NCBI GenBank assembly: GCA_963277665.1
Contig: OY728125.1
Span: 1,718,222,889-1,718,286,888 of the forward strand
Reading direction: 5' to 3'
DNA from: Viscum album
Taxonomy: Eukaryota; Streptophyta; Magnoliopsida; Santalales; Viscaceae
Length of the DNA stretch: 64,000 nt
A program made the position numbers and the translations under genes. The notes under the pieces were generated by a model, which saw nothing but the letters and a program-made list of their open reading frames with translations, ran no database searches and was not told where the DNA came from. Positions 12,285 through 24,305 of this stretch are shown here, one piece after another. Each line of letters starts with the position of its first letter. Position 1 is the stretch's first letter.

Positions 12285-13090
12285 CATCATTTGGGTTTTC
12301 TAGAAGAACATCTCTGATTCAAACTGGCAGCATGAAGAACACACCCCACTATTGCTTCTATAATTGATGCTGAAGTTGACAATCTTATAAAGGATTAAAT
12401 TTTCATGGAAGTTAAATATCCAAAATGGCCGGCCAAAATTTTCCCAGTGAAAAAGATGAATAAAAAAATCATATTTTGGATTGATTTCAGATATCATAAC
12501 CACCATTGTCCTAAATATGATTTTCCAGTTCTAATCACAGAGATTTTAATTGATTCCAAAGCTATCTATGAATCTCTTTCCTTCATGGATGGATGCTCTG
12601 AGTACAATCAAATCTGTATGGCGTCAGAGGATGAAAAATATACATCCTTCAGATCCCCTCAATGTTTGTTTTTCTATTGGGTAATTCTCTTTGGCTTAAT
12701 GAATACAGGTGCAATGTATCAATGTTCCATGCACCATACCATCAAACCCTTCTTAAGAATTTTTTTTCAATGTTAATTAGATGATTGGGTGGTCAAATAT
12801 AGACAACACTCAAATCACTTGGCTGATCTGGAGGCCACATTAAATGAAATTCGGTAACATAGTTTGAAGTTGAACCCCTTGAAATGTGATTTTGGGGAAA
12901 CCTATAGAATGTTCCTTGGATTTGTTGTACTCCATCGTGGTATCTATGATTATCATGAGAAAAAAAAATCAATCCTTGTAATGTAACCTCTCTAAATTTG
13001 AAATAATTTAGAGGACTCCAATGACACATACCCTATATTAGGCACTTTATATCCAATTTAGCAGGCAAGTGCTTTCCCTAAAACGAATTA
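12285..13090 (+). pseudogene. pol: Reverse transcriptase domain (pseudogene)
   Basis: The clearest pol domain in the window. From 12405 one frame gives MEVKYPKWPAKIFPVKK, IFWIDFRYHNHHCPKYDFP, SFMDGCSEYNQICMA, EDEKYTSFRSP and PFGLMN-like ILFGLMNTGAMYQ, i.e. fingers and palm motifs in order. The frame continues after a stop at 12774-12776 with LDDWVVKYRQHSNHL and then LKLNPLKCDFGETYRMFLGF. The catalytic Y-x-D-D box reads stop-L-D-D, so its first residue is lost while both Asp survive. About 210 codons stay in one frame with two stops. The weak N-terminal part before 12405 has an extra stop. A live enzyme would copy element RNA into DNA inside the particle. Confidence 0.92.
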
Positions 13091-13590
13091 ATAAAGAAGG
13101 GGGTCAACTATCAATGGAATGAAGACTTCCAAGAAGAATTAGATACCCTCACGAAATATCTCTTGTGTACACTGGTATTAATTCCACCTATTTAAGGAAG
13201 AAAACATATTCTATGTGTGTCAACTTTAGAGAGATCACTGGGTTCCTTCATTTCTGAAATGAACAAAGATGGGAATGAGAACATTCTTTAATATATCTTT
13301 CAAACTTTGATCGATGCAGAAAAACAATATTCAAGTATTGAAAAGTGTTTCCAGGATATAATCATTGTAGTGTCGAAATTGAGGCACTAACTTCTACATC
13401 ATGAGGTCCAATTGGTATCTCGTAATATCCCGCTCAAATTTATCCATAGTCGTCCAATGCTTATAGGGCACCTGCCATTGTGGGTAGTTATTTAGAAAAA
13501 ATTTGATATCTAGTTTGTTACCCAGAAGGCCATAAAAGGGAATGCTCTAGCCGAATTCCTTGTTGATCATCCATATACTGAAGATATATC
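13091..13590 (+). pseudogene. First RNase H domain (pseudogene)
   Basis: Fragments follow the reverse transcriptase in the expected order. AEKQYSSIEKCFQDI at about 13317 matches the 'E..Y..iEK..lal' segment of the retroviral-type RNase H connection. NIPLKFIHSRPMLIGHLP then GNALAEFLVDHPY (about 13420-13573) match the end of the domain, where Tat elements read '...G.alAdFLa.HP'. Stops and frame changes break the middle. The domain would degrade the RNA strand of RNA-DNA hybrids. Confidence 0.7.
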
Positions 13591-14110
13591 ATTGAATACT
13601 GAACTACTCAATGAAGAGGACTTCTCTATTCATGATAATCCCCAAACATGGAAAATGTACATTTATGGTGCCTCTTGTAGTCCACGAGGAAATATAATGG
13701 AAACCCCTAAACATAATAATGTTGGGTTAGGAATTGTCCTTATTTCACCAAAAAGGTAGTATTTCTTTACTCGATCGTGTTATTAGAAGGTAGTTCCAAT
13801 AACGAAGTGGAATATAAAGATCTCATTATAGGCATGGAAATGGAACATTAGGTGAACGTGAATCACTTGAAAGTGAAAGTTGATTCATAATTGGTAATAA
13901 AACATATCAATGGGGAATATTCCATCAGAAAAGAAGAATTAGTCCCTTCGTGTGATTCCTTCAGATGGTTAATGGATAAATTTACCTCAGAGCCAACATT
14001 GTCTTATGTCTCAGGATCAAAAAATTCCCTAGATGATGCATTGGCTAATGCTGCTACAGCCTTGGAAGATACCTATTGGGAGGTGACAATCATCATCATA
14101 GCTCATCGTC
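13591..14110 (+). pseudogene. Second, archaeal-type RNase H domain (pseudogene)
   Basis: WKMYIYGASCSPRG at about 13648 fits the first strand of an RNase H fold, where the family has a catalytic Asp before Gly-Ala (here Tyr). HNNVGLGIVLISPK follows. After frame breaks, one frame from 13891 reads MVIKHINGEYSIRKEELVP and then SLDDALANAATALED, which retains the final Asp of the 'DALA' motif. Two RNase H domains in tandem before integrase are a hallmark of the plant Tat lineage, and this second copy is a main reason for placing the element there. Confidence 0.78.
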
Positions 14111-14339
14111 GTATGGTCTCAATTTTTTTTCAAACTAGAATAGAGGAAATTAATGAAATTAGCCCTATTTCTGAGTCACATGGTCATACCACGGGATGGA
14201 GAACACCCATCATTGAATAACTTCCAAATGGATAACATCGACCAAATATGGTTGAAAAAGAATAGATCTGATGACCCGCGACCAATTTTACTCTTTATGA
14301 TAGTCTAAATCACTAGAGGATCCTCTAAAAACAAGGCTT

Positions 14340-15460
14340 GCATGGAATCCTCTTCAAATGTATTAATGGAGAAGAAACTGCTGATGTTATGAAAAATTAC
14401 ATTCAAGATCTTGTGCTGCTCACTGGTTTGGGCGTAGGCTATATGATCATATCCAAAGGCTTTGATACTTTTGGCCTCCAATGATGCAGAATTGCATAGA
14501 TTTCCCTATGAAATTTCATCCCTACCAAATGCATTCCAACATTATTCATCAACACCCAGAGTTTGTACATACAAAAAACACTCATTGACCTTTCCCATAG
14601 GGGGAATGGATGTATTATGACCTTATCCTCAAGGTAAGACTAAGCATTTCATGTATATTATTACTAATACTAACTTCTTCTCTAAATGAGCTAAGGAAAT
14701 TCCTCAAAAGGATGTCAGATCCCAAAGCATTTTTTGTTTTTTTGAAAACTAACATCATCACTAGATTCGGTGTCCCTCATTCTATATTAATAGACAAGGG
14801 CACCAATTTCTATATTGTTGAGGTAATTAAGTTATATCAGGAGAACAATATCAAGTCAAACCACTAATATAGATATCATGTGGTGGGCAATGGACATCTA
14901 GAGGCTTTCTACAAGACCCTATCAAATATAATCCATAACATGGTGGATAAAGTTAATAAATCAAAGCCTTATAATATTTTTCATTCTTTATGGGCTTATC
15001 AGAGTACTACCCGTACTGCTGCCTGTGAAACTCCATATACCATGATATACAGAACATAAGTAGTCTTTGAAATTGAAAGGAAATTGTCTTCACTGAGAGT
15101 TGCAATCTGTGATCAATTTTCTACAGATGAGAGGTCTTTGAAATGGTTTAATGAGCTAGAACGATTAGAATAAAAAAGATTTCATACTTTACATCATTTA
15201 GAAGTCTACCAAAATAGAGTAGCAAGAGCATTTAACACAAATGTTCTCCACCATTCATATTTTCAAAGAGAATTGGTATTGTTCCTCAAGAATCCAATGA
15301 TTCCAGGAAAGAAACCGCAAATGATTGAGCCAAAATTGGAAGGATCTTATTCAATACATAAGGTATACTAAAATAGATCATATACCTTAATTTCAATGGA
15401 TTGAGAGCTTATTACCACTCTAACCAATGCAAGAGTCTTGAAGAAATTCTTTTTGTAGAA
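14340..15460 (+). pseudogene. Integrase domain (pseudogene)
   Basis: The N-terminal zinc region is represented by GEETADVMKNYIQDLVLLTG (about 14362) with the His/Cys pattern mostly lost. The catalytic core is readable at 14610-14867: ELRKFLKRMSDPKAFFVFLK, then IITRFGVPHSILIDKGTNF, where the family has a catalytic Asp before Asn-Gly (here IDKG). QENNIKSNH follows. A later piece around 14985-15050 matches the 'LWAYRTT.R.....TPY' part of Tat integrases. Stops and shifts are frequent after 14870. It would insert the cDNA into the host chromosome. The 3' limit is approximate. Confidence 0.82.
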
Positions 15461-16494
15461 GCAAAAATTGTCCTTGCTGCACGACTAAAAACTGCAAAGC
15501 CCCTAATGTCATTACTGCCAGACTACAAGCTACACAGTACAAAGTCATAGTTTAAAGACATTAAACTACATAAAAACCATAAGCCTCCATGTTTTATAAT
15601 GTTAAAGAGCATAGAATAATTTGTACTCATTACACGACATCAAAATTTATGGTTAATATATTCCTTACATGAAGGTAGGAGATTCCATAAGCAAGAAAAA
15701 TGGACACCATTTCTACACCTTAGTGGTACATGAGTCCCTCTCTTCACTATATCTATGTTAGATATACAAAGGTACCTTGTTTCAAGAACTATGCGTGTAT
15801 TGATTTTCATCTATATGAGATATGTAGAGATCCATGGATCTCCAATCTTAGGCCCTGCTTCAACACAAAAAATTTCTATTTCCCCTTTTCTTCTCCTCTG
15901 AATGAACTATATATATACAGAGTTATCTTTTATGATACATGATTTTATTTTCATACCATCTTGTGTCTTAAATTTAATCATTACTCTTTAATATGTTAAA
16001 TCCCCCATCTCCCATGAAATACTTGGTTGGCATAATAAATTACTGTTTAAAGAACTACATATGGATTTATTGTCATCTATATGAGATACGTAGAGATGCC
16101 TAGATCTACAATCATGGGCTCAACCACAATATAAAAAAACCAAACCCCTTTATTCCTTATATAAGAATCAATCCCATAAAATAAATATTTAAAGAACTAT
16201 GTATGGATTCATTCTTTCCCCCAGCAAGACTAATAGTAACACTTGGGATTTTTCCCTTATTCCAATTAAAATATGTCTTTTTTTTCAAATAATTTCCTTT
16301 TTGTCTTTACCACATGACATTAAATTCCATGGAAATCTAACACCCAACTCTTCAATTGTCTCACCTTTGTGTTATAGTAGAAACCATTACTAATCCTTGT
16401 TACTCACATCTATCATAACTCATGTGGGCTTGGGAATTAGGTAAAAGGGTTATTTATATAAATAAGGTGTCTCAATTTCATATGGGGCGATCAA

Positions 16495-16605
16495 TTTCCT
16501 CACTGAATGACTTAAAAATGAACAATATAATATACTCACTACATGAATTAAAATTTCACAATATAATGTCCTCATTCCATGACATAAAACTATACATCAT
16601 AAAAT
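16495..16605 (+). repeat. 36-bp tandem repeat, array 1, 3 units
   Basis: The anchor ctca(c/t)t recurs at 16499, 16535 and 16571, exactly 36 bp apart. Each unit reads roughly 'ctcactgaatgacttaaaa' followed by an A/T/C-rich tail. The same unit recurs at 17791. Confidence 0.8.
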
Positions 16606-16799
16606 TAGTTCAATAGAACAAAAGAAAGTCTTCGTTTTACACATGAGTAAGATTTATGTAAAGGATGTCAGACTCATGGCCAATATTGATTGAAATTTTT
16701 CTTATGTTCATTAAGTGTAACCCCCTTCTATATTTCACCCTTTTAATATTGAATATTTCCAGATCTTCATAACAGTTGTTACAGTCTTTGGTGACAATG

Positions 16800-16990
16800 T
16801 TTCTAATACCTGAGAACTATTTTTCTTGACGATGCAATACGTGCCCTTAGGTGGCCTTAAAAAAGTTTCCTACATAACAGGTTTGTTAGTCTAAAGATTC
16901 CACTATTTGGCTATGCAGCATATGCCCTAGTTGGCCCTCCATAATATATTTCCCATAATGGATTTTTCAAATGATGATAATTTCATTCAT
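16800..16990 (+). repeat. Long spacer repeat, copy 1
   Basis: Contains the ordered words 'gtttcctacataa', 'ttagtc.aaagat', 'ctatttggctatgcagcata' and 'cccataatgg'. The same order appears at about 17430 and 18125, so three diverged copies exist. Confidence 0.65.
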
Positions 16991-17429
16991 GATTATAATA
17001 TCTTTTTCCCTTTCAAACTTTGATGACAGTATAAAAGAATTTGTATTTTAAAATAGTCGTTCATATATATTTTTCCCATTACCTTTCCCTCAATCTGAAA
17101 ATCTTCAAGGATATTGTTTACAAATTTCCCTCTCCCTGTGTTCGAAGTAATATAAAATAACATTGAAATAACATGGCCACATATCATATACAGTTTCCAT
17201 TTCTAGCCCTAGTTGTATAACCAAAAACTACATACTCTACACCTCCTATGTTTGGGATAGACCTTTGTAGAATTCATATTCCTCTGATTATATGGAAAAC
17301 TTTTTTGTAATTACCCTCTCTATATTCAGGTACCTTTCTCCATAAACAAAACTCTATGCTTTGAAAAAACATGAATCTCCATAAACATTCTTGGGATTTT
17401 TAAATAGTAAAATGTAAATCTTCAGAGAG

Positions 17430-17610
17430 CTCTTTTTCCTAAATATGCAGTACATTCCCTTAAGATTCCTTGAATAATTTTCCTACATAAGAGGACTATC
17501 AGTCAAAAGAGGCCACTATTTTTCCATGCAGTAAATTCCCTAGTAGGCCCTTCATAACACAACTCCCATAACAGTTTTTTCAAATAATGGTAACTTTGTT
17601 TTAGGAAAAT
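17430..17610 (+). repeat. Long spacer repeat, copy 2
   Basis: Ordered words: 'ttcctacataagagg', 'agtcaaaagagg', 'ccatgcagtaaattcccta', 'actcccataacag'. The tacataa anchor is at 17484, 613 bp after copy 1. Confidence 0.65.
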
Positions 17611-17790
17611 ACTTCTTCAAATTCCATTATCCCTTTTTCTATATCATTCTTCAGATCCAAAAATTCCCAAATCCCAGTGTAGAATTTTCTCTTCTATATA
17701 TGAATATGGTAATATTTTTCCAAAACATTATCAAAAAATTTTGGAGAATCTCAAACTTTGGTCAAAGCTAATGACCTTAAATTAAAGCCG

Positions 17791-17900
17791 CATAATGTCC
17801 TCACTGTATGACTTAAAACTACATAGTACAATGTCCTCACTGAATGACATAAAACTACACAGTACAATGTCCACACTACATGGCTTAAAACTTTATGGTT
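17791..17900 (+). repeat. 36-bp tandem repeat, array 2, 3 units
   Basis: The anchor atgtcc recurs at 17795, 17831 and 17867, exactly 36 bp apart. Unit sequence is close to 'atgtcctcactgaatgacat' plus 'aaaactacacagtaca'. Conservation between units is high for this region, so this array may be younger than array 1. Confidence 0.9.
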
Positions 17901-18119
17901 TTGTATTAGAAATTCCCCTTTCTGATAAATATTACCCATTCTTCATACACCAAATTTTTATAGTATTGGTATTCCTTTTCATGTGATATATCGACATAAA
18001 ATAGCCATTTATTCTTAAAATTACTTTTATTGGAAAAACCACCCATTTTGGTCTTGAGACGCCTAAATATTATTTTCCCATCTCTATTAACAGTAAAATG
18101 ATAAATTTTTTATTTCTCT

Positions 18120-18295
18120 TTTACTTGAATATTGTGTATGTGACCTTATGTGGTCTTTCATAAGTTTCTTACATAAAGGGAATGTTAGTCAAAAGATGAT
18201 ACTATTTGGATATGCAACATATGCCCCAGTTGGTCCTACATAACACAACTCCCATAATGGGTTGGTAAAATAATGGTAACATCATTTTTGAATGA
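18120..18295 (+). repeat. Long spacer repeat, copy 3
   Basis: Ordered words: 'tttcttacataaaggg', 'ttagtcaaaagatg', 'ctatttggatatgcaacata', 'actcccataatgg'. The tacataa anchor is at 18170, 686 bp after copy 2. A 36-bp array precedes copies 1 and 3 by ~340 bp but not copy 2. Confidence 0.65.
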
Positions 18296-18929
18296 AACCC
18301 CCTTATTTTGATATATATTTTAAATTTTTTGACCATAAAAATCATGGCTCAATATTTCCCTTGGAAATATTTAAAGAATATTAGATCAATTCTTAGTCAC
18401 TGAGTTTTTTTGGGATTTAATTTCAAAATTTATGGTCAATGCTATTTTGACCTTAAACATTAGCTTTTTACAGTCCAACATGCATGACTCTAAACTACCA
18501 ACACCAAAAGATGTAGTACTCACCATATTGAGAACCCGCAAATGGCACATTGAACAAATTTTGAGTCCTAGCTCACTAAAGATACGTTTTTTATGATTCA
18601 GGTAATATTGAGATATAAAAATTCAAAATATATGATGTTTTGCGGGGTTTCCATATAACCGTTGAAAAAATCAAACTCTGATCATTAGGCCCATCAGCTT
18701 GACAATAAAATTTTGAGCGCACCGATTCTTGTCATTATAATCATGACTATCTGACATGAAGGGTTGATATTTTAAAAAAAGGAATCATCATCATTACCAT
18801 TAATATGGAAATAAAAAACAAGAATGAGAACATATATGATTGAAGTCAAAATTTCTTTCATTCATCTGAAATAAGATGGACATACACAAAATAAAGCATC
18901 TATGTCCTGTTTTAAAATAAACGCTCAAA

Positions 18930-21900
18930 ATGAATAATAATTTGTTGAACATCTTCATGAGTACTATCATCTACCTGCTAAAGTTGAGATATTTGAGAAA
19001 CTCAAGCTTCCTCAGCCTAATGAAGTGCTTTGGTAGTTATTGAAATAGAGGTTATCCTTTCTAAATAGGTTTCTCCCATTGTTTGGTATAATTTATGAAG
19101 TTTTTTCTGAATAACATCTAGTTGTCATTGAAGATATAATGACTCCTTTGTGAATTATTTAATTGGTTGGCTTATTTTGAATGATTTCTTATTATTATCT
19201 GCCTCTACCTTAGATATTGTATCTTTGTAGCTCTAAATATTGATATGCCGTTTATCCTTTTCAAAAAATCATCACTGCTTATGATCCTACTCCCGTCGGT
19301 GAATGGTCTCTTTTATTACATCATAGACAGGTCGATAATTTAATCCACAAAATCCAATTATGCAGAGAAATGATGGGTGTTTGAAAAAATGGGAAAAATT
19401 TAATCTAATGGATTCTCAGCAATTATGCTTCTTATATGACACCATGTCATCTTACATTCCAGTCCAAGAGCATATTGCATGTCTATGTATGAATTTGGGT
19501 CACTAACTTGAGATAAAATGTACACTGGAAATCGATCACTTAAAGAGATACCTTGTTCAACTTCTCTCAGAACAGTATAAGCTTCACCCTCTGCTGATGC
19601 TTGTGCAAACATGGAAGCTCCACCTTCTTTTCTAACTTGTGATCAGATAACCTTAAATGATAAATGAAGTTCATTGTCAGTTTGAGAAAAAAATGGCAGA
19701 AACAGAGTATGATCCTGACAGTTGGTGGAATTAACCAAATAATAAGTCGACCACTTGATTGGATTCATCCACAGTATTATAAGCTTCAAAATTTGGAGTA
19801 GATGTTTCAAGAGATGGACCACCCTCCTTAGTTTTCCCAATTTTCATAATTTATGTCTCTGTAACATCTCTTGAGGGAGGGTCCTCTGTAGGTGTTTCTC
19901 TTACTCCAACAGAAGAAAGATAAAGTGGAATTCCCCATTCCTAAAGAGCTATTACAACATATTCTAAAGATAAATCTTCATAAAGTGAAATTTTATGTAA
20001 AGTATCATGTAATGAAGAACATTTGTGTTTTCCAAATGAAAGAATAAAGAATTACATCCTTTAAATTCTTTATGAAAATCCCCAAACTCCATGATAGAAC
20101 TTTCAATATCAATATTTAGATTAAGGGATTCCATCATTTCAGTGTATGCATTTTGGAATATTATAGCATCTTCACAATGTGATGTATTTAACAAATGTTT
20201 GTTGATGCCTTAATTGGATCTGCTGACATTCTATTCTATTTTCTCTTCAAATGGTATAACATCATCAAATCTTGGTAGGTTTGGGCCATAATCAGTATTT
20301 ATTTCAGATTGTCCTGGGTCTTCATTCATTTCATTGGATTTTCTCTCACTCAGTAGAGATGGGGGCAGGTACAGATGAATCTTTTGATGATTTATCTACT
20401 AAGATAGTAGATTCATCAACATGAACATGGGTTTTTCTGGGGGTTTCCTTCTCTAGTCTAGAATAATCAACTCGTTGTCCCTTGAAAGAAGACAGAGACA
20501 CAGATCCTACAAGATGATAAATGTGATTACCAAATTATAATGAGAAAATTATAATACCCTTAGGATAGTACAAAAACATACTTCTTTGGTGATAAATTTA
20601 GACTAATCTCATTGATATCTTACGTTTCTTTTCATAAGCTTGTGTAAAAATCAAAACACTCCACTTGGAAGGAGAAACCTGAGGTAATGGTTGAGGATTA
20701 TCGATCTCCATTACCCTAATCATGATTCTCACTCCTAGAGAATGTTCTGGAGACCAGGGAGGATCATTTGATGTGCTGATATATGAACTTGCAGGCCCAT
20801 CCTTTGGTGATTCAAGAACTGGTCCGGATCTTCTTTCCCAAAATTCTAGCTCCATAAATTCATCTTCATCTAGATTAATGATGATTAATAATAAAGAAGG
20901 GTAGATAAAAAAGAAAAGAAAAATAAACTCATAGTATAAACCTAAATATCCCACTCCTCTTCAGGGTCGATAATTAACCCTTTGTGTACTCCAAAGTCCA
21001 TCATATAAGATACTCATTTATAGGATGGGATTTGTTCATCATTTTCATATATAAAATCCTCTAAATCCATAATATATTCTTGTACATGATCCTAGTTATT
21101 ATCTGGATCGAAATCAGAAGGTTTCATAATGTTACCCACTTCTAGTATTCAAATTACATGTTGGGTGAATTCCCATGCATCATTAAGATTATGGGTCACA
21201 CTCTACTAAAATATAATGGCTAAAGGTCACACATAATTCAATAAACGTATGGATTATTGTGGTGGAGATTCAATTACTTCTGACTGGTGAGCCTCTTCAT
21301 CCCTCCCTTCTTCTTTAAAAAGTTCAACTATTGGAATAGGAACCTCTTTTTGATGGCAGTGACTGAATCGCCTTGTCTTAGGAGGTATTGCATCTCTAGC
21401 CCTGGTCTTCCTATTATACCGCCTACGAGGATGTTTTGAAGGCTATAAAGCCTCTGAATCTTCTAAATCATCCCTTTACATGGCCTTCTTACCATGATTT
21501 CCACGTTCAACAGTCGTTGTAGATTCCACTCAATATATTCATTTCGTCAAATCCCATTGATGGTATGAAGAAGCTCAAGATTTGGCATATCTAGATTCCA
21601 ATCCGATTGATGAATTTTGTGTATGTAACGTAACTGGAAATTTGGATGCCTCTAATAACAGATGAATCCATAATATAGTTGCTACCATTTGTTGTTTCTC
21701 ATGTCTAACATATGTGAGTGGAAATTATATTCACTGTTGATATCTTCTGAACAGATGAGAAAACCTATATGGGATGTAAGCCTCACATATAGGTTCAACA
21801 TCGATCGTGGTTGATTATACACCATCCCTGAATTCCATCATATAAGACCTCAGCTTTTAATTAGTTTTCATACCATCCTCAAAAAATGTTCCAGTTGGTG

Positions 21901-23319
21901 GGTTACCAAAAGGAAATAATCTGAATTAACCTAAGACAATCAATGCCTTTTTCACTACATCAGGTCTCTAATTTTTAGGCTGAATACCTGAAACATTAAA
22001 TAAAAATGGGTGAATTGACCATTTGGGACTCACTCAACTCATCACTAGGTATGAAGAAATGTGTGTTACAATCCAGCCCCATAACACTTGGAATGACCCT
22101 GAAATTCTAAATGGATCCTTCCCATTGTAAAACTGGCACAGTGAGTAGTAATTTCTTTCCAATACAGGGGTTTCTAACCTAATATACTACCCTTCTACAA
22201 ATTTAGCTATGATGAAAAATGTCCCAGGACTTACACTGCCTCCAAAATCATGAACTGGAATCTAGTAAATTCATAGCCACATGGAATGTAAGGTAGCTAA
22301 GTGTATCATTACATCATTATAAGATGTGACATTGTAGCCCCAATGCTTATATTAACCTCTCTCCAAGGTAGGCAAATATGTTCCTGAGCTACCACAATTA
22401 TCTGTAGAAGATCAAACATTAGAATGTCAATAGGTGGGAACTTTCTCTATTGTTGGTTCTAAAAAGGCTCTTATCCACACCCTGGCATGAATACCTTTCT
22501 TTTATTAGCGTAATTTTGTTGCTATTTTTTATATTTCATGATCCAATGGGGGTGTTTTGTGAACATCACTCCTTGTTGTATCTAGAGGAATAAACTCTTC
22601 ATATATTTCCTTGAGAATGGGAACCACAATTATTATCTAGACATCCTAAAATCTAATGCAAACATCACCGTGTGTCAAGTAGAAAGAATTCGTTAGCAAA
22701 ATCCCTGAACTCAGCAATTCAAGAATGAAATCATTTTTATAAACATATGTTTGTTATATCCAGATAGCTTCATAAATATAAAAATCTAATAAATCTTTCT
22801 TTCATTCTGCACAAGATTGGTGCACCCAAAATGCCCACATCCATTTAGGTTTCACACCTCCTATAGAATGAAGTTCCCAGTCTTACATCCAATTGTTAGA
22901 GTGATCTGTCTGAGAGGCCCACAATTTTTAATCCTAAAAATGTGGCCTTGGCACTACAACATGATCCTTCATATCTGGAGTACAACCACTGTGATGCAAG
23001 ATGCAACTAATAATAATTGTTCCATCATGTAATGGCACACCCTTGCACTAATATTCATGCAGTTACAGTTGGATAATTGAAGAATCCAATTCTTTGGGAA
23101 TTAATTCTTAATAGATGGAACATGTGAATATTTTAATAGTCCACACCCATACATGGGTAGGTAAGGAATTTGTGAATATTAACATTTATACATAATTGAA
23201 CCCTTCTACAGCCTAGAAAGAGTACTTTCAACAACATCATAACTATCTGGTCTGACAATCTTCACCATTTCATATTAACGATCTTTAGATTCTTTAGTAG
23301 ATGTTATCAAAGAAGCCAT
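18930..23319 (-). pseudogene. Antisense gene: plant-mobile-domain-like protein (pseudogene)
   Basis: On the minus strand a coding frame broken by stops, and perhaps by introns, runs from ATG at 23319 (MASLITSTKESKDR) to about 18930. An N-terminal piece near 22700-22560 reads TNSFYLTHGDVCI then ILKEIYEEFIPLDTTRSDV, the pattern of plant mobile domain proteins ('F.lp.GE..itl.DV...lpI.G'). Further on are NVTSYNDVMIHLATLHSMW, IPVHDFGGSVSPGTFFIIAK and DPFRISGSFQVLWGWI (22320-22070), then EAYIPYRFSHLFRRYQ (about 21780). A basic and acidic linker follows (RRRYNRKTRARDAIPPKTRR; ELFKEEGRDEEA). The C-terminal part holds MELEFWERRSGPVLESPKDG (about 20855), SLSDRFPVYILSQ (about 19540) and a coiled-coil-like tail (QLDVIQKKLHKLYQTMGETY). 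It lies opposite to gag-pol, between the spacer and LTR2. Antisense ORFs in this place are known in Tat elements. Family assignment is by eye. Confidence 0.6.
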
Positions 23320-23668
23320 TTTTCAGTAAAAGAATTACCAAACATCCCCTATTAAGTTGTAATTTTTTCTACAATTTCCACATAAAGGAAATAAAAAATT
23401 TTGAAAAGGAAACTATTCACATAGGTCCTTCGATGAGGTGTGTTTCATAGTTCATTTGACAAGGATCCTAGAGAAACTCCATTGATGAAGTTTTTTCTCA
23501 TAGCTCCGTTGCTAAAGTAGTTTTATCTTGAGAAAATTTCAAGGAGACTACTTGAGATCACAACTTGTTGAAGATAGATGAAAGAGCTACACAACGTGAG
23601 CTATAAAATATGTATGTACGGATGAACAAAATTTCCATGGACCGAACCAATTTATAACCAGCCATGAA

Positions 23669-23720
23669 CCTATGTGATGCACCTATGAGACAACACTATG
23701 CGGAATACCTACGTAAAGTA
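23669..23720 (+). repeat. 13-bp tandem array just inside LTR2, 4 units
   Basis: Four 13-bp units: cctatgtgatgca, cctatgagacaac, actatgcggaata, cctacgtaaagta. The motif is the one found in the LTRs, but this array lies in the internal region ~110 bp before LTR2. Confidence 0.75.
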
Positions 23721-23820
23721 GATCAGTGACAATCCTACACTGTCCAACAATTAACTCATAGTCATTTCCCCGCAATTTTACCTCAGGACTCGACCCTGAT
23801 TCTAATCAGATCAAATCATG

Positions 23821-23831
23821 AGGGGGTATTT
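23821..23831 (+). promoter_or_regulatory. Polypurine tract before LTR2
   Basis: AGGGGGTATTT lies directly before the LTR start TGTTGA at 23832. A G-rich tract at this position primes plus-strand DNA synthesis in LTR elements. Confidence 0.65.
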
Positions 23832-23939
23832 TGTTGACAATAATTAAGAATACCAAAATAATATGAAAATAGACATGGATATTTCAAAATATGAAGGCAA
23901 GGTTCAAAGAATTAAAAGGAATGCAAAAACCAACCAAGG

Positions 23940-24004
23940 ACTACGCGAAAAACCTATGTGACAGACTAGCGCGACGAACCTACGCGACAAACCTATGCAA
24001 CAAC
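23940..24004 (+). repeat. 13-bp tandem array in U3 of LTR2, 5 units
   Basis: Five units at strict 13-bp spacing start at 23940, 23953, 23966, 23979 and 23992. The best unit is cctacgcgacaaa. The array lies ~70 bp upstream of the TATA box. Confidence 0.88.
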
Positions 24005-24073
24005 ATAATTTCTGTAACCCTGCACAGAGGTCCTGCGCAGACAATGTCCCATCGACCGGGCCCCATACGTTCA

Positions 24074-24081
24074 TATAAATA
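24074..24081 (+). promoter_or_regulatory. TATA box of LTR2
   Basis: TATAAATA at a position equivalent to 2708 in LTR1, flanked by the 13-bp arrays upstream (23940) and downstream (24306). Confidence 0.7.
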
Positions 24082-24305
24082 AGACCCTTGGGATCCCCAT
24101 TTTAATTACTGAAAAAGTTGAAAGACTCATTGTATCTCCTATTGCATGGTGATTTCACCCAAGTCCCTCAAATTTTCTCTGGTAGCTCTCTAAAACACAA
24201 GAGAATTGATAAGGAAATAGGATAAGCATGTTTTGAAAGCCTTTCATTATTTTTACATAGTTTTGGTTCCCCTATGGGAAATAAATTCTGCATTCATCAT
24301 ATGAA

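Larger units (their letters stand above)
15461..18929. other. Repeat-rich spacer between integrase and antisense gene
   Basis: No coding domain is visible. The stretch is built from old repeats: two arrays of a 36-bp unit and three copies of a longer block spaced 610-690 bp apart (listed separately). A related word, 'acacagtacaa...cattaaactacataaa', also occurs at 15530-15575. Tandem repeats in this position are known from Tat-lineage elements, where the region after pol is highly variable. Confidence 0.65.

Noticed and set aside
20722..20904. 60-codon plus-strand ORF inside the antisense gene
   Set aside because: The minus strand here reads as a coherent coding segment (MELEFWERRSGPVLESPKDG); the plus-strand frame is its shadow.
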